This document shows positions 42,162 to 50,866 of a stretch of DNA of 64,000 nt, in pieces. Source of the stretch: Saccharibacillus kuerlensis DSM 22868 (lineage in GTDB: Bacteria > Bacillota > Bacilli > Paenibacillales > Paenibacillaceae); NCBI RefSeq assembly GCF_000378145.1, contig NZ_KB899277.1, forward strand, positions 558,001 to 622,000, written 5' to 3'. The notes under the pieces are model-generated. The model ran no database searches. It was not told where the DNA came from and saw nothing but the letters and a program-made list of their open reading frames with translations. Both the position numbers and the translations under genes were made by a program. How positions within the stretch are numbered: the stretch's first letter is position 1; every line of letters begins with the position of its first letter.

Positions 42162-43556
42162 TTACGCGCGTGCCGCTTCCAGTTCCGGAGTATCCGGGGA
42201 ATCGTACGTGTTTTTGTCGATCTCGCCCGTTACTTTGCCCGTTACGACACCGGCAAGCATGGAATCGTTGACGTTCAATGCCGTACGACCCATATCGATC
42301 AGCGGTTCAACCGCAATCAGCAGCCCCGCGAGTGCGACTGGCAGGTTCATTGTGGAGAGTACGATCAATGCTGCGAAAGTGGCTCCGCCGCCTACACCCG
42401 CTACCCCGAACGAACTGATAGCTACAACTGCGATCAACGTTACAATAAACGACAGGTTAATCTCAACGCCTGCAGCAGGTGCAATCATAACTGCCAGCAT
42501 AGCCGGGTAAATGCCTGCACAGCCGTTCTGACCGATTGTCGCCCCGAAGCTTGCGGACAGATTGGCTACCCCTTCGGATACGCCGAGCTTCTTCGTCTGC
42601 GTCTCGATATTCAGCGGAATTGTCGCTGCGCTTGAACGCGAAGTGAAGGCGAAGATGAGTGTTGAGACGACTTTTTTCAAATATGTCACTGGGTTCATGC
42701 CGAACAGCAGCAGAATGATCAGGTGAATCACGAACATGACGATCAGCGCCACGTACGAAGCCGCTACGAATTCAGCCAGTCTAGCGATTCCTCCCGGATC
42801 GGTCGTCGCCATCATTTTGGCAATCAGCGCCAGGATGCCGTAAGGAGTCAGACGCAGAATCAGCGTTACGATCCGCATAACTACCCCGTGCACAGCATTG
42901 ATCATGCCGCGGAACGTTTCCGCCTGCTGCGCATTCTTCCGATCCAAGCCCAGTACAGCGAGACCGATAAAGGCCGAGAAAATAACTACAGCCAGCGTCG
43001 ACGAAGGACGGGCTCCTGTCATATCCTCAAATGGGTTAGCCGGGATGAATGACAAGATTTGATCCGGCAGCGAGAGACCCTCGACATCGCCGAGCCTCGA
43101 TTCCAGCGCTTGTCCGCGCGCTTCCTCCGCTTCTCCGCTCAGCAGATCGCTTGCGTTGAGACCAAATGTCATCGCCGACGCAATGCCGACTACCGCGGCG
43201 ATCGCCGTCGTCAGAACAAGCGTAATCAGGATCGAAGCGCTGATCTTGCCGAGCTTCTTGCCCCCCTTGATGTTCATGATCGCGGTAATGATCGATACCA
43301 TAACAAGCGGAATAACAATCATCTGCAGCAGTCGAACATAACCGCCGCCAAGCAGATTGTACCAATCCATCGACCGCGAGACGACTTCCGAATCGGCCGA
43401 GTAGATCCACTGAAGTGCACCGCCAAGAATGATTCCGAGTCCAAGCGCGGTAAACACCCGTTTGCTGAACGAGACATGGCGCTTTTGCATGATGTACAGC
43501 AGCACGGCCAGTCCAGCCAGAACAGCTATGTTCAAAATAACGAAAAAGGTTTCCAT
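42162..43556 (-). CDS. tcyP: L-cystine/dicarboxylate symporter TcyP
   Basis: This 464-residue DAACS-family sodium symporter is of the B. subtilis TcyP type. Eight main helices and two re-entrant loops are visible. Signatures are QMIVIPLVMVSIITAI, the serine-rich loop FAFTSRSSAATIPLN and SASFGATIGQNGCAGIYPAM. GVAGVGGGATFAALIVL is the second re-entrant loop. The start at 43556 follows an AGAGGG site; the longer frame overlaps the promoter area. The substrate assignment rests on similarity to TcyP rather than to glutamate carriers. Confidence 0.87.
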   Translation of the reverse strand: METFFVILNIAVLAGLAVLLYIMQKRHVSFSKRVFTALGLGIILGGALQWIYSADSEVVSRSMDWYNLLGGGYVRLLQMIVIPLVMVSIITAIMNIKGGKKLGKISASILITLVLTTAIAAVVGIASAMTFGLNASDLLSGEAEEARGQALESRLGDVEGLSLPDQILSFIPANPFEDMTGARPSSTLAVVIFSAFIGLAVLGLDRKNAQQAETFRGMINAVHGVVMRIVTLILRLTPYGILALIAKMMATTDPGGIARLAEFVAASYVALIVMFVIHLIILLLFGMNPVTYLKKVVSTLIFAFTSRSSAATIPLNIETQTKKLGVSEGVANLSASFGATIGQNGCAGIYPAMLAVMIAPAAGVEINLSFIVTLIAVVAISSFGVAGVGGGATFAALIVLSTMNLPVALAGLLIAVEPLIDMGRTALNVNDSMLAGVVTGKVTGEIDKNTYDSPDTPELEAARA

Positions 43557-43976
43557 AATCCAATCCCTCTCTATGTATATATTGGTGATTTGAACAGTAC
43601 CAATCTGTTCTTCCTTATGAAATCTTAAATCTGCCATTCATAATAACATTATTCCGATCATTTCGGTAGACTTTTTACAGACCTATTTTTATAGATAAGA
43701 GAAAAGAAAGAAAATATTCGGAAGTTGCAAAAAAAGCTTACATAAATCTGGTCAAAATTGTCTATTTACATGTATGATATGAGACAGCAAGCAAGACTTT
43801 GGGAGGTATATTTAAATAAATTAGACCTTTTGATCCAGTTTTTCTGTATTATTTCTGGATTTAGTCGAAGTCTTGTTCGTTTACTATCTATGTCGGCTGA
43901 CGATCTATAGGGCTTTGAACTTAGCTGCCTTGTTCAAGATACGTCTGCCATTCACAACAAAGGGGGAGCTTTACCT
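43557..43976. other. Divergent intergenic region between tcyP and the chemoreceptor
   Basis: About 420 AT-rich bases. An inverted repeat ATTGGT-N12-ACCAAT (43581-43604) lies in the tcyP leader, and an AT-rich partial palindrome lies near 43635-43655. Either could be an operator; CymR control of tcyP is known in B. subtilis, but I cannot confirm a CymR site. A TATGAT near 43774 may serve the chemoreceptor gene. Confidence 0.4.
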
Positions 43977-45665
43977 ATGCTAAATCGTTCAATCAGCCAT
44001 AAAATTATTGCCTTGTCGGGAGCGATCATTCTGGTAGTAAGCCTGCTGTTGTGCGGCAGTTTTTTCTTCATATTCAATAATACCCTGCACAGCCGAATTA
44101 TACCGGAATTCAGCAAAACGCTTGACCTGAGCGTTACGGAGATTCAGCGCAGTGTTAATCCAATCGAGGCCAGTATGGCAGCCAAAGCCAATGCAGGCGC
44201 TTCGATGAAACTCCAAACCTACTTAAACGAAGCTGCTTCCGAATTCCGACTTGAAAACGTTTATATCCTCAATATTCAAGATAATGAAGCAACCGCTGCG
44301 CTCGTCAGCCAAGGTTCCGAAATTAAAGTCGGAGACAAGCTGCCAGCAACCGTACATATGCAGCAGGCGTTGAAGACTCCTACGGAGACCATCGTCACTC
44401 CGCTTATTCAGAGCGGCGGTAATGCCCAACTTCAAGGCTATCATGCGATTTCCGGGAGTACATTGATTATAGGCGGCACACTGGATGCCGACTTCGTCAC
44501 GCAGGTTACCCAAAGTATTCTGTGGACAAGCATCGGCATTACAGCCGCTGTCGTCATCTTGGGTGCACTTGTTGCCGCAGCTGTCAGCCGCCGGATGACC
44601 AAGCCGCTCGGCCGTCTGGTCAAGCATGCCCGCCTGGTTGCCGAAGGTGATCTTCAAAAGAACATTGAAGTAAAAGGACGCGATGAAATCGCACAGCTGG
44701 CTTCCGCGTTTCAACAGATGACAGTCAACCTCCGGAGTATGATCGGCCAGGTACTTGAAGCTGCAGACCGTGTCAAAAGCGACTCTGTCGAATTGTCTCG
44801 AGGCATCGGCCTTCTGTATGAAATCGGCGGACAATCTTCTTCTTCGGCTGTGCAGATCGCAGAAAGCAGCGAAACGGTTGCTACTAGCACTGCCGAGAAT
44901 GCCAAAGCCATGGAAGAAATCAGCAGAGGCATTCAGCACATCGCCGAATCCACTGCCGAAGTTAACGAACAGATTGCTCGAGCTTCCAAAGAAGCAGTAT
45001 CCGGCAATGCACTGGCCCATCAAGCTGTCGAACAGATGAACCGTGTGCAGGAAACTACCGTGCAGGCCCGTGCCTATATTGAAACGATGGGCTCGAGTTC
45101 GGACGAAATCACGCAGGTACTGCAGGCGATCACAAGCATCTCCAAGCAGATTCAAATGCTTTCCCTTAATGCTTCGATCGAAGCCGCACGAGCAGGCGAG
45201 CATGGCAAAGGGTTTGCTGTGGTAGCGGACGAAGTACGCAAGTTGTCCGATCAATCACGTCAGGCAACCGGACAAATTGAACAGTCGCTTGAGGCTCTGC
45301 GCGAAAATTCGACCCGCTCTGTCGAAGCGATCGGCTCGGTACATACCGAGATCATGTCCGGTGCGGAAGCGGTGCGCAGCGCCGGCAGCGCGTTCGACGA
45401 GCTGGTTAACCTGATGCAGCAGTTCAATCAATCCGTTCAGGAAGTATCTTCTTCCACCGAACAAGTCTCTGCCAGCAGCCAGCAGGTCAGCGCGTCGGTC
45501 GAAGAAACGGCCCGCATTACAGAGCATGTACAGGAACGTGTACAGGAAGTATCCGCAGGCAGCGCGCAGCAGTTGAAAGAAATGGAGTCATATGCCCACA
45601 CTGTAGGCGAACTCAGCCGCCAAGCCGACGAGCTGGAAGAAACGGTACGCCGCTTCAAGATCTGA
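43977..45665 (+). CDS. Methyl-accepting chemotaxis protein
   Basis: This 562-residue transmembrane chemoreceptor has TM1 at about 12-35, an extracellular sensor of about 145 residues and TM2 at about 182-206. A HAMP domain with [20 protein letters not shown] follows, then a long coiled coil. The hairpin tip, [20 protein letters not shown], is the CheA/CheW contact site. The sensor resembles a single Cache-like domain, but the ligand is unknown. AAAGGGGGAG precedes the ATG. It stands alone with no chemotaxis genes nearby, as most receptor genes do. Confidence 0.93.
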   Translation: MLNRSISHKIIALSGAIILVVSLLLCGSFFFIFNNTLHSRIIPEFSKTLDLSVTEIQRSVNPIEASMAAKANAGASMKLQTYLNEAASEFRLENVYILNIQDNEATAALVSQGSEIKVGDKLPATVHMQQALKTPTETIVTPLIQSGGNAQLQGYHAISGSTLIIGGTLDADFVTQVTQSILWTSIGITAAVVILGALVAAAVSRRMTKPLGRLVKHARLVAEGDLQKNIEVKGRDEIAQLASAFQQMTVNLRSMIGQVLEAADRVKSDSVELSRGIGLLYEIGGQSSSSAVQIAESSETVATSTAENAKAMEEISRGIQHIAESTAEVNEQIARASKEAVSGNALAHQAVEQMNRVQETTVQARAYIETMGSSSDEITQVLQAITSISKQIQMLSLNASIEAARAGEHGKGFAVVADEVRKLSDQSRQATGQIEQSLEALRENSTRSVEAIGSVHTEIMSGAEAVRSAGSAFDELVNLMQQFNQSVQEVSSSTEQVSASSQQVSASVEETARITEHVQERVQEVSAGSAQQLKEMESYAHTVGELSRQADELEETVRRFKI

Positions 45666-45705
45666 GCCGTCTCTGGAATAGGGATCCTTATTCCAGCAGA
45701 TTGAC

Positions 45706-45834
45706 TAGGGCGTGTAGGCAAACTCATCAACTTTTTCGAATAAAAGATTTCTTCAACGCCCAGCTCCGGTTTTCCCATTTAATTAAAGCGTTGAACGTAA
45801 AATACGAAGTCGATTATTGGTTCGCGTACACGCC
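45706..45834. mobile_element. MITE-like palindromic element
   Basis: Imperfect inverted termini, GGCGTGTAGGCAAAC at 45709 and its partner ending CGTACACGCC at 45834, enclose about 125 bases. A second perfect inverted repeat, TTCAACGC/GCGTTGAA, lies inside. A similar terminus, TAGGACGTGTACGTAAAA, occurs at 46258. No transposase is encoded. It is probably a non-autonomous element or the ends of a decayed insertion sequence. Confidence 0.5.
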
Positions 45835-45840
45835 GTAATG

Positions 45841-45960
45841 AGACGCATCCAACAAGAAATGATGAATAAGATGCGTCTAATTAAGAAGCGATTAATAAGA
45901 TTCGATTAATAAGAAACGACTAATAAGGTGTATCTAATAAGATTTCATCAATAAGACTCA
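45841..45960. repeat. Hairpin and degenerate TAATAAG repeats
   Basis: AGACGCATC (45841-45849) pairs with GATGCGTCT (45870-45878). Five degenerate copies of a YTAATAAG-type unit, spaced about 15-18 bases, follow to about 45960. Confidence 0.5.
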
Positions 45961-45971
45961 ACGTAAAGCCC

Positions 45972-46156
45972 AATAAGTGCTTATATGCAATTAATTTCCG
46001 CAAAAGTTCGCCAAATCGTCCAATAAGTGCACAGGTGCAACTATTTAACAGGGAATACGGTTAGAGACGCAAAAAAGCTGAAATAAGTGTATGGAAGCAC
46101 TTATTTCAGCGAAATTTAAAAATTCGAGAAAAATAAGTGTACATGTGCACTTATTT
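45972..46156. repeat. Array of four AATAAGTG...CACTTATT palindromes
   Basis: Four copies of an imperfect palindrome of about 24 bases, AATAAGTG-N8-CACTTATT, start at 45972, 46022, 46082 and 46132, so the spacing is 50, 60 and 50 bases. The last two copies are the most symmetric, and the half AATAAGTG is invariant in all four. A 41-base pure pyrimidine tract (46154-46194) follows. Confidence 0.75.
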
Positions 46157-46194
46157 TTCTTTCTTCTTTTTTTCTTTTTTCTTTCTTCTTTCTT
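46154..46194 (+). repeat. Homopyrimidine tract
   Basis: About 41 consecutive C/T bases, mostly TTTCTT units, lie directly after the palindrome array. Confidence 0.8.
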
Positions 46195-46260
46195 ACACCT
46201 TCAATAGACTCATCCGAAGACCCTCGCGAGTCTCTTTCTCATACTTTTAATATTCTTTTA

Positions 46261-46404
46261 GGACGTGTACGTAAAATTCAAGTGTGCTCTCAAATCCGTT
46301 AAAGGATACGAAATGCTCTCCCAATTAGTTCTGGAAAATTGCGAAACAGCGAGCATGATTAAAGCTTTTTTGGCGCTGATCTTGATTGGGATCTGGCTTA
46401 AATA
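46261..46404 (+). pseudogene. Possible remnant of a coding sequence
   Basis: This 47-codon open frame lies between stop codons and has no start signal. It reads DVYVKFKCALKSVKGYEML... and ends with a hydrophobic stretch and WLK. It looks protein-like and begins at a sequence resembling the terminus of the MITE-like element. It could be the tail of a decayed transposase, but no family was recognised. Confidence 0.25.
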
Positions 46405-46426
46405 GGGTTCCGTACAGGCCTTAACC

Positions 46427-46464
46427 AAACAGACCGGGGATTTATTTCCCCGGTCTGTTTCGCT
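46427..46464. terminator. Terminator after btuD
   Basis: The perfect stem AAACAGACCGGGGA/TCCCCGGTCTGTTT with a short AT loop lies just after the btuD stop. Confidence 0.8.
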
Positions 46465-46476
46465 CTTCACAGATTT

Positions 46477-47598
46477 CTATTTTCCGCTGTCAGTGCTTCG
46501 CCGTTCCCCTGCTCGGAACAGCAGCTGCGGTGCGCCGATCTCTTCGCGCCGCACAATGACAGGCGGTGCGACGCCATATAGAGCGCCGACCCTGCCGGGC
46601 GTCAGCACAGTCTCCGGCGTTCCTTCCGCTTCGCACTGTCCTTCACGCAGCAAGAGCAGCTGCTGCGCATACTGGGCAGCCAAATTGAGGTCGTGCAGCA
46701 CGGCTACGACAGTCAGTCCTTCTTCTGCGTGCCACTCCCGCACCAGCTCCATCACATCAAGCTGATAGTAAACATCAAGATAAGCTGTCGGCTCGTCCAG
46801 CAGCAGAATTCCCGGCTGCTGGGCCATCACCTGGCCGAGCGCAGCACGCTGCCGCTGACCGCCGCTGAGTTCATCCAGGCGGCGCGGCAGCAGCACCGTC
46901 AGCTCCAGCCGCCCGGCGATGCGGGCAAGCAGCTCTTCCGCGGCTGCCGGATTCTGCTCGCGGCCGAAGCGGTCACGGTACGGGAAGCGCCCCATCTCCA
47001 GCGCATCCCGTACCGTAATGCCGAGCGGCGGCAGACCTTCCTGCGGCAGCACAGCCAGCCGACGGGCCAGTTCGCGGCGGCTGTAATCCGCCAGAGGACG
47101 TCCGTCCAGCCTGACTTCGCCGGCCGATGGACGTTCCGAACCAGAGACCAGCCCCAGCAGGCTGGATTTGCCGCTGCCGTTGGGCCCGAGCACGGCCCAG
47201 AATTCGCCGCGGCGCACAGTCCAGTTCAGCGGCTGAACAGCCTGGACCTCATCGTACGTGCAGGCAGCGCCGATGAGCTGGATTGCAGGCGGCGCAGCCT
47301 CATTCGCTGCCCGCGATCCTTCGGCGGACCAAGCGTCAGCTGCGCTCTCACTGCCTAAATCCCCTGTCTGTTGGCTCACCTTCCCGGTCTTCCTAGCTGG
47401 ATCTCCAATCCGCCAGCCCTTCTTCCGAACCTGTTCGGACGGGTCCCCTATCTGCCAGCTCTTCTGCTGAAGCTGTCCGGACGGATCTCCGATCCACTGA
47501 TTTGTCTCCTTAAGCCCAGACTGCCTGTTCGTTCCTGCAGGTCTGCCTTTCCCTTCCTGAGCATGACGTTCCCTTCTCCACCAATCCGGAAGTTTCAC
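46477..47598 (-). CDS. btuD: Vitamin B12 ABC transporter ATP-binding protein BtuD with repeat-bearing N-terminus
   Basis: This ATPase of about 373 residues has its ABC domain in the last 265 or so: Walker A GPNGSGKSS, Q-loop LPQEGLPPL, signature ELSGGQRQRAAL, Walker B ILLLDEPTAYLD and switch His in VLHDLNLA. The start is a GTG that overlaps the btuC stop (GTGA) after GGGGGAG. The first 100 or so residues are unusual: four 14-residue repeats (about 34-89) with core WxIGDPSxQ, then an Ala/Ser/Glu linker. The third gene of btuFCD, it powers cobalamin uptake. The frame is open much further upstream, but only as a shadow of btuC. Confidence 0.88.
   Translation of the reverse strand: MKLPDWWRRERHAQEGKGRPAGTNRQSGLKETNQWIGDPSGQLQQKSWQIGDPSEQVRKKGWRIGDPARKTGKVSQQTGDLGSESAADAWSAEGSRAANEAAPPAIQLIGAACTYDEVQAVQPLNWTVRRGEFWAVLGPNGSGKSSLLGLVSGSERPSAGEVRLDGRPLADYSRRELARRLAVLPQEGLPPLGITVRDALEMGRFPYRDRFGREQNPAAAEELLARIAGRLELTVLLPRRLDELSGGQRQRAALGQVMAQQPGILLLDEPTAYLDVYYQLDVMELVREWHAEEGLTVVAVLHDLNLAAQYAQQLLLLREGQCEAEGTPETVLTPGRVGALYGVAPPVIVRREEIGAPQLLFRAGERRSTDSGK
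47332..47499 (-). repeat. In-frame 42-bp tandem repeats in btuD
   Basis: Four consecutive 42-base units encode 14-residue repeats: QWIGDPSGQLQQKS, WQIGDPSEQVRKKG, WRIGDPARKTGKVS and a degenerate QQTGDLGSESAADA. The DNA of the first three units is clearly related. Confidence 0.85.
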
Positions 47599-48638
47599 CC
47601 CATCTCCCCCTTCCCCCGCTTGCTCCGCTGCAGCAGCATGGCGAAGAACGGAGCTCCGGCAAAGGCCGTTACGACACCAAGCGGAATTTCCGTTCCTCCA
47701 AACAATGACCGGGCCAACGTATCGGCCCACATCAGGAACAGAGCGCCGCCCAGGGCAGACAGCGGTACAAGCAGCCGATAATCCGGACCTGCAATCAGAC
47801 GAATCATATGCGGAACGACAAGGCCTACGAAGCCAATGACGCCGGATACTGATACGGCGGCGGCTGTGACCAGCGTGGCAACGAGCAGAACAGTGGTCTT
47901 CGTCCGTTCCGTATTCAGACCGAGATGCCCGGCTCGCCGCTCGCCAAGCGCAAACAAATTCATCGCTCCGGCGTTTGCCCAGAGAAACATTCCGCCAAGC
48001 AGTACGTAAGGCAGCAGTATCCCGGAGTAACTCCATCCCCGGAGATTCAGGCTGCCCATTGTCCAATACAAAATTTCATTGACCGGCCGGTCCGACATCG
48101 CCGACAGGAAAGTAACTGCCGCTCCAAGAAATGACTGCATGACGACCCCAGCCAGCAGCAGTCCGTGAACCGGAAGCTTGCCCCGATCCTTTGCCAGCGC
48201 CAGCACGGCAAACAGCGTCAGCGCGCCTGTGACAAATGCCGTCAGCGGCAGGGTCCACTGTCCGATCCAGGCGGTACGCAGTCCAAAGAAAATGATCAGC
48301 GCCGCACCCAGCGAAGAGCCTGACGATACGCCAAGCGTAAACGGGTCGGCGAGCGGATTGCGCAGCACGCCCTGGAATGCCGCTCCGGCCACCGCCAACG
48401 CCGCACCGACCAATGCGGCGAGCGCAATGCGCGGCAGCCGAACTTTCCATACGATCTGCGCCGCCGAATCTTCCCAGACTTGTGGAAACCAGCGGCCGAT
48501 TCCCGGCAGCTCATGCAGCAGAATGGCCGCGATTCGGCCCGCTGGCAGTTCGACGGATCCAATTCTGAGCGTCAGAACAAGGCTGACCAGAATCAGCAGC
48601 ACAAATACCGCTCCGTATCCGCCCAGCCTGCGGATCAT
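47595..48638 (-). CDS. btuC: Vitamin B12 ABC transporter permease BtuC
   Basis: This 347-residue FecCD-family permease has about ten membrane helices. RLPRIALAALVGAALAVAG, LADPFTLGVSSGSSLGA and GFVGLVVPHMIRLIAG are the family's conserved segments, the last being the ATPase-contact region. The ATG overlaps the btuF stop by four bases and the TGA overlaps the btuD GTG, so all three genes are translationally coupled. Assignment to cobalamin rather than iron comes from the upstream cobalamin riboswitch. Confidence 0.9.
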   Translation of the reverse strand: MIRRLGGYGAVFVLLILVSLVLTLRIGSVELPAGRIAAILLHELPGIGRWFPQVWEDSAAQIVWKVRLPRIALAALVGAALAVAGAAFQGVLRNPLADPFTLGVSSGSSLGAALIIFFGLRTAWIGQWTLPLTAFVTGALTLFAVLALAKDRGKLPVHGLLLAGVVMQSFLGAAVTFLSAMSDRPVNEILYWTMGSLNLRGWSYSGILLPYVLLGGMFLWANAGAMNLFALGERRAGHLGLNTERTKTTVLLVATLVTAAAVSVSGVIGFVGLVVPHMIRLIAGPDYRLLVPLSALGGALFLMWADTLARSLFGGTEIPLGVVTAFAGAPFFAMLLQRSKRGKGEMG

Positions 48639-49780
48639 TGCAGCTTGTCCGGATAGATTGCGTTAAAGACTTCGATCAGCCCTTCCGTCAATCGAGGACC
48701 CGGTCGACTGACCAGATTGTCATCGATTGCAAACAGCTGATCATTCTTCACCGCTTTAATACCGTTCCAGCCGCTGCGCGCCTTGATATCTTTTGGATCA
48801 ACAGACATTTTACTGTAAAGGATAACATCCGGATTCGTCCGAATAATCGTTTCCGCATCCACTTCGCTCCAGCCTGTGGTTGCAGCTGCCGCATTAATTG
48901 CGCCCGACGTTCCGATCAGCTCGTCCATAAATTCGCCCTTCCCAACGGTCCACCCCGGTGAGAATTCCAGATAAACGGTCTTTCGGTCTTTTTCGTCAAT
49001 TGAAGCGGCAGCACTGCGCACCTTCTCGATATCCGCCCGCATCTTGTCGGTTACCTCTTTCGCTTCGGCCTGATGATCGGTAATCTCTCCGTAGACCGAA
49101 ATATTGTTCATAACATCTTCTAATGTATCCGGATTGAACTTGAACACCCGCAGGCCGAGCCCCCTCAGCGAATCGATCGTTGCATCGTCTGTCAGATCGG
49201 CAGCAAATACAATATCCGGCTGAGCCGTTAGAATTGCTTCAGTATTCAGTTCATAACCGCCCATTTTCGGCTTGGATTTGGCTTCTTCCGGATAATCGTC
49301 GTTGTCGGAAACGCCTACAATCTGCTCGCCGAGTCCCAATGCAAACAGCGCCTCAGTCTCCGACGGCGCAAGCGATACAATCTTGGACGGAGCGGCTTCA
49401 AACGTTATTTCCGTACCGGTGGCGTCGGTCAGCGTCAGCGGATATACGGTGGCTGCGGTTTCGTCTGCCGTATCTGTCGTACCGGAAACTTTTGCATCAT
49501 CGGATGCTTCAGGTGTGCCGGGAGCTTCGGTCGACGACTGACTGGCAGTCTGAGTCTCGGAAGCTGTTGGCTGTGGAGCTTCCGCTGTCTCATTTTGCCC
49601 GCATGCCGCAAGGCCCAGAGCCAGCAAAAGCGCCGTCGATCCGGTCAGCAGCGATCTGCCTATTTGAGAAGTCCTAATCTGTTCGAACAGTCCCTGTTCA
49701 TCATTTCCAAATACACGGATCTGTTTTCTCTCCGTCTGTCTGCTGTTCTTTTTGCAATTGGTATTCTTGGCTGTTCCCAT
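48635..49780 (-). CDS. btuF: Cobalamin-binding lipoprotein BtuF
   Basis: This 381-residue binding protein has lipobox LAAC at about residue 60, preceded by an unusually long polar n-region of about 42 residues. A Thr/Ser/Glu-rich linker reaches about residue 115. The TroA/BtuF fold then shows KIVSLAPSETEALFALGLG, VGVSDNDDYPEEA, MGGYELNTEAIL and VDAETIIRTNPDVILY. An AAGGGGG site supports the ATG at 49780; no better start was seen close to the signal peptide. First gene of btuFCD, it lies behind a riboswitch and its terminator. Confidence 0.9.
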   Translation of the reverse strand: MGTAKNTNCKKNSRQTERKQIRVFGNDEQGLFEQIRTSQIGRSLLTGSTALLLALGLAACGQNETAEAPQPTASETQTASQSSTEAPGTPEASDDAKVSGTTDTADETAATVYPLTLTDATGTEITFEAAPSKIVSLAPSETEALFALGLGEQIVGVSDNDDYPEEAKSKPKMGGYELNTEAILTAQPDIVFAADLTDDATIDSLRGLGLRVFKFNPDTLEDVMNNISVYGEITDHQAEAKEVTDKMRADIEKVRSAAASIDEKDRKTVYLEFSPGWTVGKGEFMDELIGTSGAINAAAATTGWSEVDAETIIRTNPDVILYSKMSVDPKDIKARSGWNGIKAVKNDQLFAIDDNLVSRPGPRLTEGLIEVFNAIYPDKLQ

Positions 49781-49852
49781 CGTTTTTTCCCCCTTGGTTC
49801 AAGTCCGAGCCGTACAGTTCTGCCTCACCTCTGACTTCCGAGCTGTTCGGAA

Positions 49853-49898
49853 AGACAAAACAAAAAGCCCTCTCCGGGCCGTACGCGGAAAGGGTTTG
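49853..49898 (-). terminator. Riboswitch-controlled terminator before btuF
   Basis: The minus-strand stem CCCTTTCCGCG...CCGGAGAGGG is followed by CTTTTTGTTTTG. It lies between the cobalamin riboswitch and btuF, fitting transcription attenuation. Confidence 0.8.
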
Positions 49899-50009
49899 TT
49901 CGGGACGCACGCCAACAGAAGCCCGCCCCAGACTTAAAAAGGACGGACCGCATATCGGCGTACGTACTGTGAACGCTCTTTCCTCGAAGAACGGGACCAG
50001 CATCGGGTC

Positions 50010-50220
50010 TGCCGGGCAGGTCTCCTGGCTCACGGGATAAATGCTTCAGAATCCGCCTTCTCGCAGACTTTTCTTCGCCTGCAATGGCATGATGGATTCC
50101 TGCCCGTGTTACAGTGGCGGGACCGCGCCGGACTTGCACCGGCTTCCCTTTTAACCGTAAATCGGCGCGAAGAAGATTTGTCCGTCTCTTCCTACGCATT
50201 TCCGCTTTCCGGCACCTCGG
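50010..50220 (-). promoter_or_regulatory. Cobalamin (B12) riboswitch
   Basis: The minus strand carries the classic cobalamin aptamer: GGTGCC at the 5' side, GGGAAGCCGGTGCAAGTCCGG, GGTCCCGCCACTGTAA with the B12 box GCCACTG, and the closing GAGCCAGGAGACCTGCC. With adenosylcobalamin bound it would favour the downstream terminator and switch off btuFCD. Confidence 0.95.
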
Positions 50221-50291
50221 CAGCTGTACTTCTGCAGTTATTGTCTTCCGATTATAGGCGATGCCCGAAGAGGTGACAAGCGCGGCAGCGC

Positions 50292-50337
50292 AAAAACGCC
50301 CGGATTCTCTTCCCTAGGGAAAAGAATCCGGACGCCG
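50292..50337 (-). terminator. Terminator after the small hydrophilic genes
   Basis: A long minus-strand stem CGTCCGGATTCTTTTCCC/GGGAAGAGAATCCGGGCG is followed by TTTTTGCG. Confidence 0.88.
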
Positions 50338-50390
50338 GGTTCTTAACGTCTACCAGGTAAAACACCAAATCTGATTCGCAGCTTTAGGGA

Positions 50391-50642
50391 TCAACCTTTA
50401 CGATCTGTTGTCGGCATTGCGGTATGATTCGAACCGCGGTGCTCCTGCGATTTCATCCGGTTTTGCTGGTCGATCGTACGGTTCTGATGCTCCAGCCGCT
50501 GATCTTCCATCGTTTCGGCATCTTCCAGCAAATTCCCGCTTTTACCTTCGACCTGATTTTCAACGAACTGTTTCAGCTGTCCGCTTTTTTCCTCATCATA
50601 TTCCTTTTTCTGCTCCAGCAGTTCTTTGGCTTTATCTTCCAT
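50391..50642 (-). CDS. Small hydrophilic protein, paralogue A
   Basis: This 83-residue, very polar protein is rich in Glu, Gln, Lys and Asp, with no Cys, Trp or Phe-rich core. It starts MEDKAKELLEQKKEYDEEKS, followed by GQLKQFVENQVEGK. The second half is Gln/Arg-rich (RLEHQNRTIDQQNRM). The upstream neighbour is a clear paralogue. AGGAGG lies nine bases before the ATG at 50642. The composition resembles small stress or spore-core hydrophilic proteins, but no family was recognised. Confidence 0.75.
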   Translation of the reverse strand: MEDKAKELLEQKKEYDEEKSGQLKQFVENQVEGKSGNLLEDAETMEDQRLEHQNRTIDQQNRMKSQEHRGSNHTAMPTTDRKG

Positions 50643-50677
50643 TTTACTCAACCTCCTATTTACGCGTCTATTTACGC

Positions 50678-50866
50678 TTATCTTCTCATGTTTTGCTGAT
50701 CTTTAAGTCGGTGCTGCTGATCCTGCATTTGGTCCTTGGTCGCCTCCATACGGTTCGGCAGCGCGGACTCTGTTCCTTCAACTTGATGCTCGACAAAATT
50801 TTTCAGTTCGCCGCTGTGATCGTGTTCTTTCTTCTGATCCAGCAGCTTCCTTGCTTTGTCGTCCAT
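50678..50866 (-). CDS. Small hydrophilic protein, paralogue B
   Basis: This 62-residue polar protein starts MDDKARKLLDQKKEHDHSGE and continues LKNFVEHQVEGT, matching paralogue A almost position by position. The C-terminus is Gln-rich (MQDQQHRLKDQQNMRR). AGGAGG lies nine bases before the ATG at 50866. The two genes are 35 bases apart and probably share one transcript ending at the terminator near 50300. They look like a tandem duplication. The function is unknown. Confidence 0.72.
   Translation of the reverse strand: MDDKARKLLDQKKEHDHSGELKNFVEHQVEGTESALPNRMEATKDQMQDQQHRLKDQQNMRR

Noticed and set aside
45972-46156. CRISPR array
   Set aside because: The repeats are imperfect palindromes with AT-rich, related intervals. 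There are no cas genes, and the interval lengths change from copy to copy.
47599-48066. Upstream extension of the BtuD reading frame by about 156 codons
   Set aside because: It lies entirely inside btuC in another frame and has no membrane or ABC features. The GTG at 47598 has a proper ribosome binding site and overlaps the btuC stop.
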